Of a DNA stretch of 64,000 bases, positions 52,323-62,045 are shown in pieces. Where the stretch lies: the NCBI RefSeq assembly GCF_001613345.1, contig NZ_BDCE01000064.1, positions 62,001 through 126,000 of the forward strand, written 5' to 3'. Each line of letters starts with the position of its first letter. Within the stretch, counting starts at the first letter, position 1. The notes under the pieces were generated by a model, which ran no database searches, was not told the DNA's origin, and worked only from the letters and a program-made list of their open reading frames with translations. Origin of the DNA: Nocardia uniformis NBRC 13702 (lineage in GTDB: Bacteria; Actinomycetota; Actinomycetes; Mycobacteriales; Mycobacteriaceae). The position numbers and the translations under genes are program-made.

Positions 52323-52889
52323 TTATTTCAGGGGCAGGGCGGCGGCGGTGCCGCCGACGTCGGTGATCTTCCAGTCCAGGTTCTTGTCGAGAGTGACGTT
52401 GTAGGTGACGGTGGTTTGGGCGCCGTCAGGAGTTTGGGCACTGCTGGAAGTGACGTTCACGAAGACGTCGACCTTGTAGATGCCGCCTTCCACGGTCGAG
52501 ACTTTCGCCGCGATCGGCGTGGCGGTGGACATCCACTTCAGCGGCGTGAGGATCTGTTCCAGCTTCGGGGCGGTGGCGTCGAACTTGGCGGCCAACTGCG
52601 GTGTGGTTCCGGCCTTGAGCTTGCCCACCCAACCGGCGAGGTCGGTGGCGTTGATAGTGGCCGCTCCGATGGCGTAGTCGGTGGCGGCTTGTTCGGCGTG
52701 GCGGTTGTCCGCGGCGGCCGAGTCTCGTTCGGAGACTTGGCCTTTGGCCTGGATCAGCAGAACACCGACGACTGCCAGCGCGGTGATCAGGGCGGCGACA
52801 ACGGCTCCGGTGACCATGGTGGACAGGCGCAGCGAAACGCTGCGCGGGGTGGCGAGCTCGGCGGGGGTGGGCTCGGATTCGGTTGTCAT
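52323..52889 (-). CDS. Mce-associated membrane protein
   Basis: A 188-residue protein with an N-terminal cytoplasmic tail, one membrane helix (residues 27-48, VVAALITALAVVGVLLIQ) and an extracytoplasmic NTF2-like domain (ATDYAIGAATINATDLAGWV near 70, YKVDVFVNVTSSSAQ near 138, TYNVTLDKNLDWKITDV near 160). Such Mas proteins follow mceF in actinobacteria and help assemble or stabilise Mce transporters. It lies 18 bases after mceF. Confidence 0.88.
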   Translation of the reverse strand: MTTESEPTPAELATPRSVSLRLSTMVTGAVVAALITALAVVGVLLIQAKGQVSERDSAAADNRHAEQAATDYAIGAATINATDLAGWVGKLKAGTTPQLAAKFDATAPKLEQILTPLKWMSTATPIAAKVSTVEGGIYKVDVFVNVTSSSAQTPDGAQTTVTYNVTLDKNLDWKITDVGGTAAALPLK

Positions 52890-52907
52890 GGAAGCTCCTC
52901 GGTCGCG

Positions 52908-53876
52908 CTATTTAAGGTTGATTTGTAGTTGCAGTGCGCCGTCGGGGCTGGTGCCGCGCAGGGCTTGTTCGATGAGGGCGGACAGGTCTATCCCGGGCAG
53001 GGATCCGGCCGCGTTGTTCAGCAGCGGCTGCACGACGGGGAAGAGTTGTTGCAGGTCGGGGCCGATCTGGTCGATGTAGGTGGTGACCTCGCTGAGGAAG
53101 GGCAGCAGTCCGGTGCCGGTGGAGTACGCCTCGGGCACCGGGCGTGCGTTCAGCAGTCGTTCCAGCGAGTCGACGACCTCGCGGACCTTGACACCGAATT
53201 CTCCCCATTCGGGTCCTGCCGCAGCCATATTCGCTCCGGCACGTGCCACGTCGGGCCCGGGGACCTGGGCGTTGTCGAGTAGCGCCCGGATCTGTGGGGC
53301 CCGGCTGAGCAGGGTCGCGGCGAGCAGGTTGGAGGCACGGGCGAGTTCGGGAATCAGAGCGTCGGTGCCGGCGATGGCCTGGGAGAAGGTGGCAATGATC
53401 GAGCTGATGGCTTGCGGATCGAACTGTTCGAGCAGGGTGGTGATGGTGTGCGCCATATCGGGGATGGATACGGGCAGCCGTACCTGCTCGGCGCGCACCC
53501 TGGCCCCGTCGGTCAGATATGGCCCGCCGCCGGTGGTTCGCGGCCGGAATTCGATGTAGAGCTCGCCCAGCGCGGACAACTGTTCGAGGGTGATGACGCT
53601 GTCGGCGGGAATGCGGTAGCCGTCCTCGATACGGAAGTCCACGTCGACCCCGGCCGGGGTCGTGGTCACGGCGGTGACCTCGCCGACCTTGACGCCCGAC
53701 AGCAGCACCGGTGAGCGCGGGACCAGGCTGACCGCGTCGGGCAGTTCCATGGTCGCGGTCGTGTAGTGCTCGGACCAGCGCACGCCCACGATGCCGAAAG
53801 TCAGATAGACGCTGCCGATGACGAAGACGACGGCGATCGAGCCGAGCGAAAGTAAGGAACCCAGGCGAGGTTTCAT
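52908..53876 (-). CDS. mceF: MceF family protein
   Basis: A 322-residue subunit of an Mce lipid-import complex. One N-terminal helix (residues 10-30), an MCE domain about 38-115 (DAVSLVPRSPVLLSGVKVGE, ALGELYIEFRPRTTGG) and a helical C-terminal tail. It overlaps mceE by 4 bases. The last position of the mceA-F series supports the letter. Confidence 0.85.
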   Translation of the reverse strand: MKPRLGSLLSLGSIAVVFVIGSVYLTFGIVGVRWSEHYTTATMELPDAVSLVPRSPVLLSGVKVGEVTAVTTTPAGVDVDFRIEDGYRIPADSVITLEQLSALGELYIEFRPRTTGGGPYLTDGARVRAEQVRLPVSIPDMAHTITTLLEQFDPQAISSIIATFSQAIAGTDALIPELARASNLLAATLLSRAPQIRALLDNAQVPGPDVARAGANMAAAGPEWGEFGVKVREVVDSLERLLNARPVPEAYSTGTGLLPFLSEVTTYIDQIGPDLQQLFPVVQPLLNNAAGSLPGIDLSALIEQALRGTSPDGALQLQINLK

Positions 53877-54955
53877 CGCACCATGCCGATCATCCGCAGG
53901 GTCGCCAGCATGCTGTTCACCTGGTCGTCGGAGGACACGGTGGTCGTGCCGTCGGCGTTCTCGATTCCGAGGCCGGTGACGTTGACCTTCGGGCCGCGCT
54001 CGAAGAACGGAATCACCTTGTCGTGAAACAGCGCGACCAGCCGATTGAGGTTCGACGGAGCATCCAGATTCAGCGGTCGGCCGTCCGCCAGCAGCATCGG
54101 CACGAAGGCTTTGGCAGCCGCGTCACCGCCCTTGACCAGGGGTGCGAGCCACTCCAGGGCGTGCGCGATACCGCCCAGTGCGCCGATCACGCCGACGACA
54201 TTGATCAGCGACTGCGCGATACCGGTGATGGTGACCGCGCCCTCGGGGGTGAGCAGGACGTCGAGCGCCTGCCGATTGTCTTGCACCACAGCCGCATTGG
54301 TGGCGATCGCGTCCAGGAAGGCGTCGACCTCGTCGAGGTGCCGGGATACGTCGATCAAGTCGTCCTTGAGGGTCGCGGCGATCCGCCCGGTTTCGGCGGG
54401 GTCCTGCGGTAGCGCCGCATTGAGCTGATTCACGATGTCCTGTGCCGAATGCAGCGCCCCGCCGGAGACGAAGGTCGCCAGCCCGGCGATGACGTCTTCG
54501 ATTTGCAGGGCCGGCGCGGTCTGCCGCACCGGGATGGTGTCGTCGGGGCGAAGATCCGGACCGGCATCCACGGCGGTGGTGTCGAGGGAGATGTAGATGT
54601 CGCCGAGCACGGTGGCCTGCCGCAATTGCGCCCGGGTGCCGGCGGGGAGCACCACCGCCCGTTGCACATCGATGTCGGCGACGGCGTATCCGGGCGTGCC
54701 GACGGTCGGGTCGGTCACCGTGATCCGGCGCAGTTGCCCCACGCGCGCCCCGTCGGCCATGACCTTCGCTCCGGACGGCAGGTTCAGCGCATTGCTGAAT
54801 TGGATGTGCAGTGTGTAGGTGGGTCCGCTCACTCCCGCACCGGGCAGGGTCAGCCGGGCCGGATCCACGGTGCAGCCGCCCACCAGCAGCAGCGCGGTCA
54901 GGACCGCGGTCGGCACCGCGAAGGCACGTACTCGTCGTGTAGGAGGAGTTGTCAA
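53873..54955 (-). CDS. mceE: MceE family lipoprotein
   Basis: 360 residues from TTG 54955, which overlaps the mceD stop. The signal peptide ends in a lipobox (TALLLVGGC), the usual mark of MceE. The MCE domain follows (YTLHIQFSNALNLPSGAKVM, ATVLGDIYISLDTT) and then a long helical region with VVGVIGALGGIAHALEWLAP near 255. It is anchored in the outer leaflet and forms part of the periplasmic MCE tube. A longer upstream frame is out of step with the family and is rejected. Confidence 0.87.
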   Translation of the reverse strand: MTTPPTRRVRAFAVPTAVLTALLLVGGCTVDPARLTLPGAGVSGPTYTLHIQFSNALNLPSGAKVMADGARVGQLRRITVTDPTVGTPGYAVADIDVQRAVVLPAGTRAQLRQATVLGDIYISLDTTAVDAGPDLRPDDTIPVRQTAPALQIEDVIAGLATFVSGGALHSAQDIVNQLNAALPQDPAETGRIAATLKDDLIDVSRHLDEVDAFLDAIATNAAVVQDNRQALDVLLTPEGAVTITGIAQSLINVVGVIGALGGIAHALEWLAPLVKGGDAAAKAFVPMLLADGRPLNLDAPSNLNRLVALFHDKVIPFFERGPKVNVTGLGIENADGTTTVSSDDQVNSMLATLRMIGMVR

Positions 54956-56055
54956 CGCGCACCTGCCATTCCGAGCACCAGCGGCACGAGGTCCACTGTC
55001 GTCAGCCCGTTCGCCGCGGTGCAGCGTCCGGGCATCGCGGCATTGATGGTGCCGCACACCAGGTCGGCGTCCGGCTGGTCGAGGGCGACCCGCGGCCCCG
55101 CGTAGGTCATGGCCAGGCGTCCGGTATCGGGGTCGGTGGTCGCACGGAATGCCGGGGTTACGGCGGGGATCATGTCGATGAGCTTTTGCAGGGTGCCGAC
55201 ATTGGCTCCGATCAGATGGAGCTTGGATACCGAGCTGTCGAGGATCTGCAGGATCGGGCCGCCGTATTCGGTGGTGATGTCGTTGAGCCAGGGCAGGATG
55301 GTGACGACGGAGTTCACGAACTCGATCACCATGTCCCACACTCCATTGACGAGCTGCAGGATCGGCGCGAATCCGTTCAGCATCTCCCGCAGATCGCCCC
55401 AGCCATTGGCGACACTGGCGGACAGTTCGGTCAGCCGGTCGATCAGCGACCCGATGTGCCCGATCGCGGCATCGGGTGCACGCAGGGCGCTCGCCAGCGC
55501 TGTGATGGTGTCGTTGAGTTTGGTTCCGGTCCCGGCGGTCGCTTGATCAAAGGCCGTCACCGCGCGCCGCACGCGGTCGCGTTGCGCCGGATCGTCGCCG
55601 CCTTGCAGTTGGTCGGCGATTTTCGACATGGCGTCGAGGGTTTGGGTGAGGCTCTTGGGTGTCATGGTCTTGGTGAGACACCGACGCGGATCCCAGTCCG
55701 CGCCGCCTGTGACGCCCAGCACCGCCAGTTTGCGGTCGGCGACGATGGTGGTGGCCAGGGTCGTCGCGGTCGCCTCGCCGCGCAGGGGATGTTCGGCGTC
55801 GACCTCGAATTCGACTCGGGCGCCGGTGCCTTCGGGTCGGACGGTGGTGACGGTGCCGACCTTGATGCCGCGCATGGTCACCTCGTTGCCGGTATAGAGG
55901 CCGATCGCGTCGGGCATCATCGCGCAGTAGCCGATCATCTTCTTGGTCGGATCGAGCAGGACGAAACCGGCGGCCGCAACGACGGCGGCGGCGAGTGCCG
56001 CGCCGAGGATCGAGATGAAGGCCCGCGAGGCGAGCAGGGTGCGCAGCATCAGCAT
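54952..56055 (-). CDS. mceD: MceD family protein
   Basis: A 367-residue subunit. N-terminal helix (SILGAALAAAVVAAAGFVLL, residues 13-32), MCE domain 40-120 (YTGNEVTMRGIKVGTVTTVR), then a helical channel region with LREMLNGFAPILQLVNGVWD near 230 and a C-terminal domain with two cysteines (DLVCGTINAAMPGRCTAANG) that may form a disulfide. ATG 56055 overlaps the mceC stop; ATG 56049 is an alternative. Confidence 0.86.
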   Translation of the reverse strand: MLMLRTLLASRAFISILGAALAAAVVAAAGFVLLDPTKKMIGYCAMMPDAIGLYTGNEVTMRGIKVGTVTTVRPEGTGARVEFEVDAEHPLRGEATATTLATTIVADRKLAVLGVTGGADWDPRRCLTKTMTPKSLTQTLDAMSKIADQLQGGDDPAQRDRVRRAVTAFDQATAGTGTKLNDTITALASALRAPDAAIGHIGSLIDRLTELSASVANGWGDLREMLNGFAPILQLVNGVWDMVIEFVNSVVTILPWLNDITTEYGGPILQILDSSVSKLHLIGANVGTLQKLIDMIPAVTPAFRATTDPDTGRLAMTYAGPRVALDQPDADLVCGTINAAMPGRCTAANGLTTVDLVPLVLGMAGAR

Positions 56056-57077
56056 CCCTTCCCGGGCACCGGGACGCATACTGCGGTCGCCGAAATTAGT
56101 TGTGTCGATTGGTCAATGGTGACGCCGCCCGAAGCGGTGGCCAGCTCCTGCAGTCTGGTGTTCAGTTGCCCGATGGTGTCGGCCACGCCGCCGAGCCGGT
56201 TCCCCAGTTGTTCCAACTGCGGCCAGGCCTCGATGAGTTTGTGCGCCAGCGGTTGCAGCCGGATGGTCCAGGCCGGTTCGATCGCGGCAATGCGGGACAG
56301 CAACTCCGAAACCACCTGTAGCACCGCGAGCACCTCGGCGCGCCGGTTGAGCACGACGGTCTCCATGAGGCCGATCTTGGACAGCATGGCGCCGATGACG
56401 TGGCGGGATTGCCCCAGCAGGGTCAGGTATTCGTCGGCGACGTCCAAAGCCCGGCTCACGTCGTTGTTCTGACGGTTCACCAGGTCGACGAAGGTCGCCA
56501 TGGCGTCGGCCATATCGCGGATCGAGTCCGGGTTCTGTTCCAGCGCCGAGGTCAGCGCGGCCATATTGCGGCGCAGGGTGTCGCCGTCGATGGCCGCGAG
56601 CGGGCGTTCCGCGTCCTGCACGGCCTGGGCCAGGTTGTAGGGCAGCTTCACGTGGTCGGCGGGAATCGTCGTGCCGCCCAACGGATTGTCACCCGCGGGA
56701 ACCAGCGAGACGTAGTGTCCGCCGACGGCGGTGAGCATCCTGATCTCGAGGGTGGACTGCGCGCCGATGAACACCTGCCGGTCGACGGTGAACGTCATGG
56801 TCACCGAATCCTCGTGCAGGGCAAGCGATCGCACCGTGCCGACCGCGATGCCCGCGATGCGGATCTCGTCACCGACCTGCGCCGAGGTCGCCTCGGTGAG
56901 CGCGGCGGTGTAGGTGGATTTGCCGATCGGCAGGAAGTAGATGATGGCGCTGGCGGCGATGAGCACCGCCGCCGCGACCATGCCGGCGATGCCCAGCCAC
57001 AGCTGCCGTTTGCGGGCCGCCGCCTCGTGGCGGTCGGTGCCGAGTACGAAATCGATTGCCTGCCTCAGCCTTTGCAT
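56049..57077 (-). CDS. mceC: MceC family protein
   Basis: A 342-residue subunit with basic N-terminus, helix at residues 27-48, MCE domain 55-135 (EATSAQVGDEIRIAGIAVGT, LTAVGGHYVSLVPAG) and a long helical segment (SALEQNPDSIRDMADAMATF; VVLNRRAEVLAVLQVVSELL). It overlaps mceB by 13 bases at its start and mceD at its end. Confidence 0.86.
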   Translation of the reverse strand: MQRLRQAIDFVLGTDRHEAAARKRQLWLGIAGMVAAAVLIAASAIIYFLPIGKSTYTAALTEATSAQVGDEIRIAGIAVGTVRSLALHEDSVTMTFTVDRQVFIGAQSTLEIRMLTAVGGHYVSLVPAGDNPLGGTTIPADHVKLPYNLAQAVQDAERPLAAIDGDTLRRNMAALTSALEQNPDSIRDMADAMATFVDLVNRQNNDVSRALDVADEYLTLLGQSRHVIGAMLSKIGLMETVVLNRRAEVLAVLQVVSELLSRIAAIEPAWTIRLQPLAHKLIEAWPQLEQLGNRLGGVADTIGQLNTRLQELATASGGVTIDQSTQLISATAVCVPVPGKGC

Positions 57078-58084
57078 ACCGCGATCCTCTGTCCTCGGAT
57101 CAGTACGTCCACGACCGCCGGCACCTCTGCCCGGCCGCGTGAGCAGGTCAGGTCGACCCCGGTGTTCCCGGCGGGCATCAGCGCGATCAGTGATTGCAGC
57201 AGGCCCGGCAACCGGCTCAGCGTGTCGATGGCGGCATCGGGGTCCGGGAAGAGCCGTTGCAGATCGTTGTCCAGATCCGGGTTGGCGGGATAGGTGAAGC
57301 CCAGGGTGGCGAGCAGATTGTTGATCGGGGTGAAGATCGAGGGCGCGACGTCGACCATGTCCATCAGTCCGTCGAACTGTTTTTGCAGGTTGACGAACAC
57401 ATCGGAGATGCCCTGGATGAGGATGCCCGCCTCGGGTGAGGTGCCGCCGATCTGGTCGGCGATCTGCTTGAAATTGCGCAGCAGCACCGAGATCACGGCC
57501 TGCCGGTCGGTCGCGAATCCACTGAGCGTGCCGATCGCGTCGAGGGTCGCCCCGATGCGGGTGCCGTCGCCCTGCAAGACCGCCAGGGCATTGACCGCCA
57601 ACTGGTTCACCGCCTCGGGCGAGAATTCCTTCAGCACCGGTTCCATCCCGTTGAAAAGACTGGTGATATCGAAGGAACCGGTGGTGTGGTCGAGGCCGAC
57701 CGTGGCGCCGGCGGCGAGCCGTTCTCCCGGTGAATCCGGTTGCCGCACTTCGATATATCGCTGCCCTGCCAGGTTTTGGTAGCGAATGGACAAGATGCTG
57801 GACCGGTACACCGGACGATCACGATGCACCGTGAACCCGACGCGCGCCCGCTTACCGTCCAGCGCAATGGATTTCACCTTGCCGACGGCGACGCCGAACA
57901 TGCGGACGTCGTCACCGGTCTTGAGTCCGCTGGAGTCGGCGAACAGTGCGGTGAAGGAATTGGTGTCCCCGGCGATCGGGCGCTGGATGGCTTGCACGAT
58001 TCCGGCGGTCAGCAGCATCATGGCCGCCACGAACAGCGCGAATCGCCACGCCAGTCCGCGAGTTGTGGGTCGCCCCTTCATCAT
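57065..58084 (-). CDS. mceB: MceB family protein
   Basis: A 339-residue subunit. N-terminal helix (LAWRFALFVAAMMLLTAGIV), MCE domain about 40-115 (SSGLKTGDDVRMFGVAVGKV, YQNLAGQRYIEVRQPDSPG) and a helical tail ending with a cysteine-containing segment (VDLTCSRGRAEVP, RIAVCKG). ATG 58084 or 58081, overlapping the mceA stop. Confidence 0.87.
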   Translation of the reverse strand: MMKGRPTTRGLAWRFALFVAAMMLLTAGIVQAIQRPIAGDTNSFTALFADSSGLKTGDDVRMFGVAVGKVKSIALDGKRARVGFTVHRDRPVYRSSILSIRYQNLAGQRYIEVRQPDSPGERLAAGATVGLDHTTGSFDITSLFNGMEPVLKEFSPEAVNQLAVNALAVLQGDGTRIGATLDAIGTLSGFATDRQAVISVLLRNFKQIADQIGGTSPEAGILIQGISDVFVNLQKQFDGLMDMVDVAPSIFTPINNLLATLGFTYPANPDLDNDLQRLFPDPDAAIDTLSRLPGLLQSLIALMPAGNTGVDLTCSRGRAEVPAVVDVLIRGQRIAVCKG

Positions 58085-59121
58085 CGGCCTCCCGTCGGCA
58101 GCGGTCGCCCGCCCAGCAGCGGCACCGCCAGCCCCGGCACTCCACGCAGGGTGATGGCGAGGTTCAGCTCGGGGCCGGTAGGCGTGTCAGTGAAGGTCCG
58201 GTTCCAGCGATCGAGCAGCTCGGTCAGGTTGGTGGCGCTGCGCCCGGGAGCGGGCACCATCAGCGCCAACTGATTGAGCAGCGTGCCGAAGGTATCGGTG
58301 TAGCCGCTCAGATACTTCTGTGCCGTCCAGCCCAGATTTGCGACATACGGAAACAACTGGTCGGTGACCAGGCCGACCCCGACGTCGAAATGGGCTCGGT
58401 CCGTGCGTAATACGTCGATGCCGTAGACCTCGTAGATGAGCTTGATCGTCCCGTCCGAGAACTTTGCAACGCCGTCGAAGAAAGCGCCGTACTGCTCGAT
58501 CAGGAACGACGATGGGAATCGCTGACTGTCCGCGACCGCGCGACTCACTGAAATCAATGCCTGGATGATCGGGGTGAACGCGGCCAGATCCGCTCCGGCC
58601 TTGGTGAGCAACTCGGTCAATCGCGGTGTGAGGATGTCGGTGGCGGTGGCCGACAGCCCGCGCAACAGATTGCCCATCGTGACGTCGGTGACCCGTCCGG
58701 TGGCCGTCAGGTCGACAATCGCGCTGTCGTGCAACAGATTTCCTCCGGAGCGCCGCTTCAACACGATCGAGCTGATCCCGAACAGGTTCGACGGCGCGTA
58801 GTCGATATCGAAACTATCGGTGAGCCCGTGCAGTTTCGACGGCCGCAAGGACAGCGTCACCAGTTGCTGCCCCCGCTGCGGGCTGTCGACGGAGGCGATG
58901 GTGCCCACCGTCACACCGGTGAGGCGGACCTCCGCACCGGGCACGACACCGTCGCCGATCCCACTGGTGCGCAATTGGATTCGCATTTCATCGGCGCCGC
59001 GCGTGCTCGCGCCCACGCGCCAGCCGACACCGATCACCACCGCGAGCACCAACGCGAGGACCCCGACAAGCCGCGCCGCGCGCAGGCTGGTGTTCGTTCC
59101 TGGAAGTCCGTATACAGGCAT
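58081..59121 (-). CDS. mceA: MceA family protein
   Basis: The first Mce subunit, 346 residues. Helix at residues 14-34 (ARLVGVLALVLAVVIGVGW), MCE domain 45-125 (GDGVVPGAEVRLTGVTVGTI, NLFGISSIVLKRRSGG), then helices including QYGAFFDGVAKFSDGTIKLI. It begins 3 bases after yrbEB, fixing the canonical yrbEA-yrbEB-mceA-F order. Confidence 0.88.
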   Translation of the reverse strand: MPVYGLPGTNTSLRAARLVGVLALVLAVVIGVGWRVGASTRGADEMRIQLRTSGIGDGVVPGAEVRLTGVTVGTIASVDSPQRGQQLVTLSLRPSKLHGLTDSFDIDYAPSNLFGISSIVLKRRSGGNLLHDSAIVDLTATGRVTDVTMGNLLRGLSATATDILTPRLTELLTKAGADLAAFTPIIQALISVSRAVADSQRFPSSFLIEQYGAFFDGVAKFSDGTIKLIYEVYGIDVLRTDRAHFDVGVGLVTDQLFPYVANLGWTAQKYLSGYTDTFGTLLNQLALMVPAPGRSATNLTELLDRWNRTFTDTPTGPELNLAITLRGVPGLAVPLLGGRPLPTGGR

Positions 59122-59124
59122 CCG

Positions 59125-59985
59125 CTACCCCGAGAACGTGATGGACGAGTTGATGCCCCACAGCAGGACGGTGAGCACCATGTCGAGGGTGATGATGGCG
59201 ATGAAGCTGGCGCGTACCGCACGCCCTGAGGCGATACCCACGCCCTCCGGGCCGCCGGTGGCGAAAAACCCTTGGTAGCAATGGATCAGGATCACGGCGG
59301 CGCTGAAGACCGCCACCTTGATCACCGCGGCGAGCACGTCCCACCCGTTGATGAACTGATCGAAGTAGTGGTTGTAGACGCCCGTCGACTGACCGTGCAG
59401 CACCAGTACCACCGCCGAACAGGTCAGATAGCTCAGCAGCAAGGTGACCAGGAAGGTCGGCACCACCGTGATGGCCCCCGCGATGAGCCGCGTCGTCACC
59501 ACGAACGGCATAGACTTGATACCCAGCGCCTCGATGGCGTCGATCTCCTCCGAAATCCGCATAGCGCCGATCTCCGCGGTCATCCGGCACCCGGCCTGCG
59601 CGGCGAACCCCACCGCCGCCGCGATCGGCGCGAGCTCGCGGGTATTGGCGAAGGCCGACACGATGCCGGTCAGCGGCCCGAGCCCCAGCAGATTCAGCGA
59701 GGCGAACGACTGGATGCCGACGCCCGCGCCCATGGCGATGCCCAGCACCACCAGTACCGGCACGGTGCCGCCGCCCACGATCACCGACCCGCGCCCCCAG
59801 GTCATATCGGTGATCATTTTCATGGTTTGCGGCCGATACCTGCGCAGCGTCAAGGGAATCGACGCGAACACCTGCCAGACGAAACTCAGCGCGAAACCAA
59901 TCGAATCAACCGGCGCGAAGAGTCGGCCGCCGCGCACCGCCCGCGCGGCCCGGCCCAACCCCAGCGGGGTGTACGGCGCGGCCAT
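59125..59985 (-). CDS. yrbEB: Mce ABC-type permease YrbEB
   Basis: A 286-residue MlaE-family permease with about five or six membrane helices. The coupling-helix region is conserved as AELAPIAAAVGFAAQAGCRM-like (NTRELAPIAAAVGFAAQAGC, TAEIGAMRISEEIDAIEALG near 135). It pairs with YrbEA to form the membrane channel driven by a distant MceG ATPase. ATG 59985 overlaps the yrbEA stop by one base. Confidence 0.92.
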   Translation of the reverse strand: MAAPYTPLGLGRAARAVRGGRLFAPVDSIGFALSFVWQVFASIPLTLRRYRPQTMKMITDMTWGRGSVIVGGGTVPVLVVLGIAMGAGVGIQSFASLNLLGLGPLTGIVSAFANTRELAPIAAAVGFAAQAGCRMTAEIGAMRISEEIDAIEALGIKSMPFVVTTRLIAGAITVVPTFLVTLLLSYLTCSAVVLVLHGQSTGVYNHYFDQFINGWDVLAAVIKVAVFSAAVILIHCYQGFFATGGPEGVGIASGRAVRASFIAIITLDMVLTVLLWGINSSITFSG

Positions 59986-60839
59986 CAGGCGATCCTGGTC
60001 GGCAGGAACATGGTCACCAATTGCGTGATGCCCACATTGACCACGGCGATGGCCAGAATCGACACCACCACAGCCGCATTCACCCCATCGGCCACGCCGC
60101 GAGGCCCGCCCTTGGCCTCCAGGCCGCGCTGGCAGGCGATGATCACCACCAGGAAACCGAACAGCATGGCCTTGGCCGCCGAGATCCACACATCGGTGAG
60201 TGTGGCGAAGGATCCGAACGAGGCCCAGTAGCTACCGGGCGTCACATTCTGAACACCCGTGGCGACCGCGTATCCGGCGAGCACACCGGCGAAGATGATC
60301 AACATATTCAGCAGCGGCGCGACCACCAGCATGGCCGCCATCCGAGGAATCACCAGGCGGTGCAGCGGACTGATGCCCATGGTGTCCAGGGCGTCGATCT
60401 CATCCCGGATACGCCGTGCCCCGAGGTCGGCGGCAATGGTGGCGGTGCCCGCACCGCCCAACAGCAATCCGGTGGCCATCGGCGCACCCTGCTGAATGAC
60501 GCCCAGACCACCGGCCGCCCCCAGCAGCGAATCCGCGCCGACCTGATGGATCAGATTGCCCACCTGCACCGAGACGACGACACCGAACGGCACCGCCATC
60601 AGCACCGCCGGTATCGCTGTCACTGTCACCAAATACCAGCACTGATGCAGGGTTTCGCGCCACTGGAATCGACCCGCCACCAGATCGGAGACCGCCCCCA
60701 CCACCGCCTCGATGGCCATCGCGACCACCCGCCCGAAGGTCCGCACGCTCGACAGCACCACGTCGGAGAAGTTCCGGCCGACGATTCGCGTCAATCGTTC
60801 GGGAGTGGTAACCACGGTCGGTGGTCCTGTTGATCTCAT
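59985..60839 (-). CDS. yrbEA: Mce ABC-type permease YrbEA
   Basis: A 284-residue MlaE-family permease. The helical core and cytoplasmic motif GGAGTATIAADLGARRIRDE then IDALDTMGISPLHRLVIPRM near residue 140 match YrbEA. ATG 60839 is chosen since the longer frame upstream runs through the terminator region. It heads the mce operon; its promoter must lie in 60840-60902. Confidence 0.91.
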   Translation of the reverse strand: MRSTGPPTVVTTPERLTRIVGRNFSDVVLSSVRTFGRVVAMAIEAVVGAVSDLVAGRFQWRETLHQCWYLVTVTAIPAVLMAVPFGVVVSVQVGNLIHQVGADSLLGAAGGLGVIQQGAPMATGLLLGGAGTATIAADLGARRIRDEIDALDTMGISPLHRLVIPRMAAMLVVAPLLNMLIIFAGVLAGYAVATGVQNVTPGSYWASFGSFATLTDVWISAAKAMLFGFLVVIIACQRGLEAKGGPRGVADGVNAAVVVSILAIAVVNVGITQLVTMFLPTRIA

Positions 60840-60902
60840 CGTTCCCCTAAAGCTGAGCACTTGCCCGATACAGCGATGACGCGAGTCACTCCCGCGGATC
60901 GT

Positions 60903-60933
60903 GCCGAGGACGGTGTGGCGCACCGTCCTCGGC
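60903..60933 (-). terminator. Hairpin terminator between the reductase operon and the mce operon
   Basis: A perfect 13-bp stem (GCCGAGGACGGTG and its complement at 60921-60933) with a 5-base loop, 66 bases after the reductase stop. It shows that the upstream operon ends here and that the mce operon has its own promoter. Confidence 0.78.
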
Positions 60934-60998
60934 GCCGCGAGGGTGATCAACTGGCGGTGCTGACATGAGTGGACTCACGCCGACCGCTGGAACAAGCG

Positions 60999-62045
60999 CT
61001 ACTGGTCGAACGCGATGTGCAGTTGGTCGGACTCGGGCAGGGTCTGGCATGCGAGGGTGAGGCCCGCGGCGAGTTCGTCGTCGATGAGCGATTCGTTCAT
61101 GAGCATTCGGGTCCGCCCGGATTTGACGCTGCATACGCAAGTGCCGCAGGCCGATTCCCGGCAGACGTACGGCGCGTCGATGCCGTGGTCGAGGAGCATG
61201 TCGAGGAGCTTGGTGTCGCGCGGCCAGTTCAGCATGTGTGTCTCGCCGTCGATCTCGACCCGCACGGTCGCGGTGTCCTTACCCGCCCCGGTGGGTGTGG
61301 GAGTCGCCGCGGGCGCGGTGTGCTCGAATGGGTTGTCGGTGAGTGAGCGGTACTGTTCGCGGTGGACTCGCTGTTCGGGTATCCCGAGTTGGCCGAGCGC
61401 CGCAAGCGTTACTGCGGTGAATCCGGTTGGGCCGCAGAGGAACACGTCGTGATCTCGATGATCACGCGCGAGTTCCACCAGCCCGGCCACAGTGGGCAGG
61501 CCGCGTTCGTTCTCCAGCCAGTGCCGGACCGTCAGCCGCTGCGGGAAGCGTTGCGTCAGCCGGTCGAATTCGTTGCCGAAGATGACCGCGTCGGCGTCGC
61601 GGTTGGCGTAGACCACGACAACATCGCCGGTGCCGGCGGCAAGCACCGACTTGGCGATCGACATGATCGGCGTGACGCCGCTGCCCGCCGCGAACAGCAG
61701 CAGGTCCTCGTCCAGGGACCGTGGTGTGAAGACACCGGCGGGTTCGAGCACGCCGATGAGGTCGCCGGATTCGAGGTTGTCGCAGATCCAGTTCGAGCCG
61801 TAACCGCCCGCTGTGCGTTTGACCGTGACCGCCAAGCGGTCCTCGCAGTGCGGGCTGCTCGACAGCGAGTAACAGCGGGCGACCGACCCGGTGCGGTCGC
61901 TGGGCACCCGCACCGTGAGGAACTGGCCGGGCTGGTAGCGGAAGCGGGGCGCGAGGTCCTCGGGGATGTCGAAGGATACCGTGACCGCGTCGCCGGTCTC
62001 GGCGACGACGTCGCGTACCTTCACCTCGTGAGCGCGTGGGGTCAT
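60999..62045 (-). CDS. Ferredoxin reductase component of a Rieske-type oxygenase (KshB-like)
   Basis: A 348-residue electron-transfer protein. FAD domain (ARCYSLSSSPH near residue 57), NAD domain (LLLFAAGSGVTPIMS near 115, DVFLCGPTGF near 200) and a C-terminal plant-type 2Fe-2S ferredoxin domain with CRESACGTCVC near 296 and the last ligand in LACQTL near 332. This is the layout of KshB/HsaB-type reductases used in steroid degradation. It overlaps the hydrolase gene (ATGA). The partner oxygenase is not in the window. Confidence 0.9.
   Translation of the reverse strand: MTPRAHEVKVRDVVAETGDAVTVSFDIPEDLAPRFRYQPGQFLTVRVPSDRTGSVARCYSLSSSPHCEDRLAVTVKRTAGGYGSNWICDNLESGDLIGVLEPAGVFTPRSLDEDLLLFAAGSGVTPIMSIAKSVLAAGTGDVVVVYANRDADAVIFGNEFDRLTQRFPQRLTVRHWLENERGLPTVAGLVELARDHRDHDVFLCGPTGFTAVTLAALGQLGIPEQRVHREQYRSLTDNPFEHTAPAATPTPTGAGKDTATVRVEIDGETHMLNWPRDTKLLDMLLDHGIDAPYVCRESACGTCVCSVKSGRTRMLMNESLIDDELAAGLTLACQTLPESDQLHIAFDQ

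Noticed and set aside
53873-55339. A 488-residue version of MceE starting at 55339
   Set aside because: The first ~130 residues are an out-of-frame reading of mceD; the lipobox signal peptide starting at TTG 54955 is the natural start.
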